The position numbers were made by a program, and so were the translations under genes. From positions 1-64,000 of the forward strand of contig JAFKMU010000050.1 of the NCBI GenBank assembly GCA_017305195.1: a stretch of DNA of 64,000 nucleotides, in the 5' to 3' direction. Below the pieces are notes generated by a model. The model had not been told where the DNA came from. It was given only the letters and a program-made list of their open reading frames with translations, and searched no databases. Source of the DNA: Verrucomicrobiota bacterium. Lineage in GTDB: Bacteria; Verrucomicrobiota; Verrucomicrobiia; Chthoniobacterales; Terrimicrobiaceae. Below are positions 63,514 through 64,000 of the stretch, in pieces (within the stretch, counting starts at the first letter, position 1; every line of letters starts with the position of its first letter).

Positions 63514-64000
63514 AGACGCGCCTGCGCTGGCGGTTGTCTCCAGGCGTCTTCTTTCTGCCCCTCCTGGCCGCCTCCCTTCTGGGACTTGTGCCGTGTAGGG
63601 CGCAGGCGCCCTTCCTTTCCCGCACGGCCAACCAGCCCGAGGCGTTCGACACCGTCTATCCGGCGAACTACGCGCTGGATTTTCCCAATCTCCCGGAGGC
63701 TGATCCCATGAATAACGTGCAGGAGGAAATCCCGCCCGGCATCGACGTTCTCACCAATCCCGAGATCCTTGATTACCAAGCCGCGCTGAAGTCGGACATG
63801 CCGTCCCGCACGCCGGGCGATTATGATCCCGAGGAGAATAATCGCACCACGGATTTTCAGAATACCCCCCAGTCGATGGCCCTTTTCGGCAACGACTATG
63901 CCTCCAATGCCGAGGTCGTGCTCAGCAATGCCGGGCATCCCATTTTCTACGATCTCAGCCGCACCGTCGCCTCCTTCGGCCTGAATGAGACGCCGCTGGT
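63510..64000 (+). CDS. Secreted protein of the exopolysaccharide cluster, cut by window edge
   Basis: The ATG at 63510 overlaps the Wzc-like stop by 4 bases and the frame stays open to the window end (163 residues visible). A signal peptide (hydrophobic stretch ending VPCRAQAP) is followed by an Asn/Pro/Asp-rich region without recognised motifs. It may be an outer-membrane or periplasmic part of the export system. The rest of the protein lies beyond the window. Confidence 0.75.
   Translation, partial: MKTRLRWRLSPGVFFLPLLAASLLGLVPCRAQAPFLSRTANQPEAFDTVYPANYALDFPNLPEADPMNNVQEEIPPGIDVLTNPEILDYQAALKSDMPSRTPGDYDPEENNRTTDFQNTPQSMALFGNDYASNAEVVLSNAGHPIFYDLSRTVASFGLNETPL

Noticed and set aside
1-64000. 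CRISPR arrays, rRNA or tRNA genes
   Set aside because: No regularly spaced direct repeats and no rRNA or cloverleaf-like sequences were seen by eye; a covariance-model scan was not possible.

Overview
This window looks like a chromosomal segment of a Verrucomicrobiota bacterium, probably of the Chthoniobacter/Terrimicrobium branch. The clearest marker is a four-gene set of type-II-pseudopilin-like proteins (23574-28988) matching the 'Verru_Chthon cassette' families B, C, D and A. It sits directly behind a PEP-CTERM surface protein. The DNA is GC-rich by eye, genes are densely packed with many 4-base ATGA overlaps, and secreted or lipoprotein products are numerous. I saw no rRNA, tRNA or CRISPR array. 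The left edge clips what looks like an IS481-type transposase.

Layout. (1) 145-4646, minus: pyruvate kinase, sodium/glutamate symporter, glutaminase and a transglutaminase-like protein, in one close-packed run. (2) 4792-9275: small secreted proteins and lipoproteins, an OprD-type porin and an HdeD-type membrane protein. (3) 9390-13573: an RND efflux adaptor and pump. (4) 13605-21616: a DUF4105 protein, a lipase-like hydrolase, then a coupled run of M14 carboxypeptidase, threonine synthase, dicarboxylate/amino-acid symporter and a cyanophycinase/BPL_N fusion. (5) 21711-29661: PEP-CTERM protein plus pseudopilin cassette, with a candidate sigma-54 promoter in front. (6) 29670-32107, minus: LuxR-type response regulator and histidine kinase. 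(7) 32576-34129: a second 517-residue cyanophycinase/BPL_N paralogue. (8) 34240-39758, minus: tetR, RND adaptor, RND pump, marR. (9) 39899-43394: SGNH hydrolase, dihydroxy-acid dehydratase, LysR regulator. (10) 43447-47246: a sulfur locus with a genuine formylglycine-generating enzyme, a sulfate-binding protein, an OprB-like porin and a 59-residue YezD-type gene. (11) 47391-49145: a cation/proton antiporter with a cyclic-nucleotide-binding-like domain. (12) 49253-58794, plus: a seven-gene operon of unknown product. (13) 58836-64000: a VanZ fusion protein and the start of an exopolysaccharide export cluster (Wza-like, Wzc-like, secreted protein).

The best candidate for an undescribed system is the operon at 49253-58794. 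It joins HMG-CoA reductase, a UbiA-type prenyltransferase, a PEP-synthase/rifampin-phosphotransferase-like dikinase, a BtaA-like (DUF3419) aminocarboxypropyl transferase, a dolichol/phytol-kinase-like membrane protein, a GNAT-like protein and an AMP-forming ligase. Nearly all junctions overlap or are a few bases apart, so the proteins probably act together. The enzyme classes suggest an unusual isoprenoid or polar lipid, but the product cannot be read from sequence. A second interesting area is the pseudopilin/PEP-CTERM/two-component block bracketed by two cyanophycinase/BPL_N paralogues.

All identifications are from reading motifs by eye. No database search was possible.
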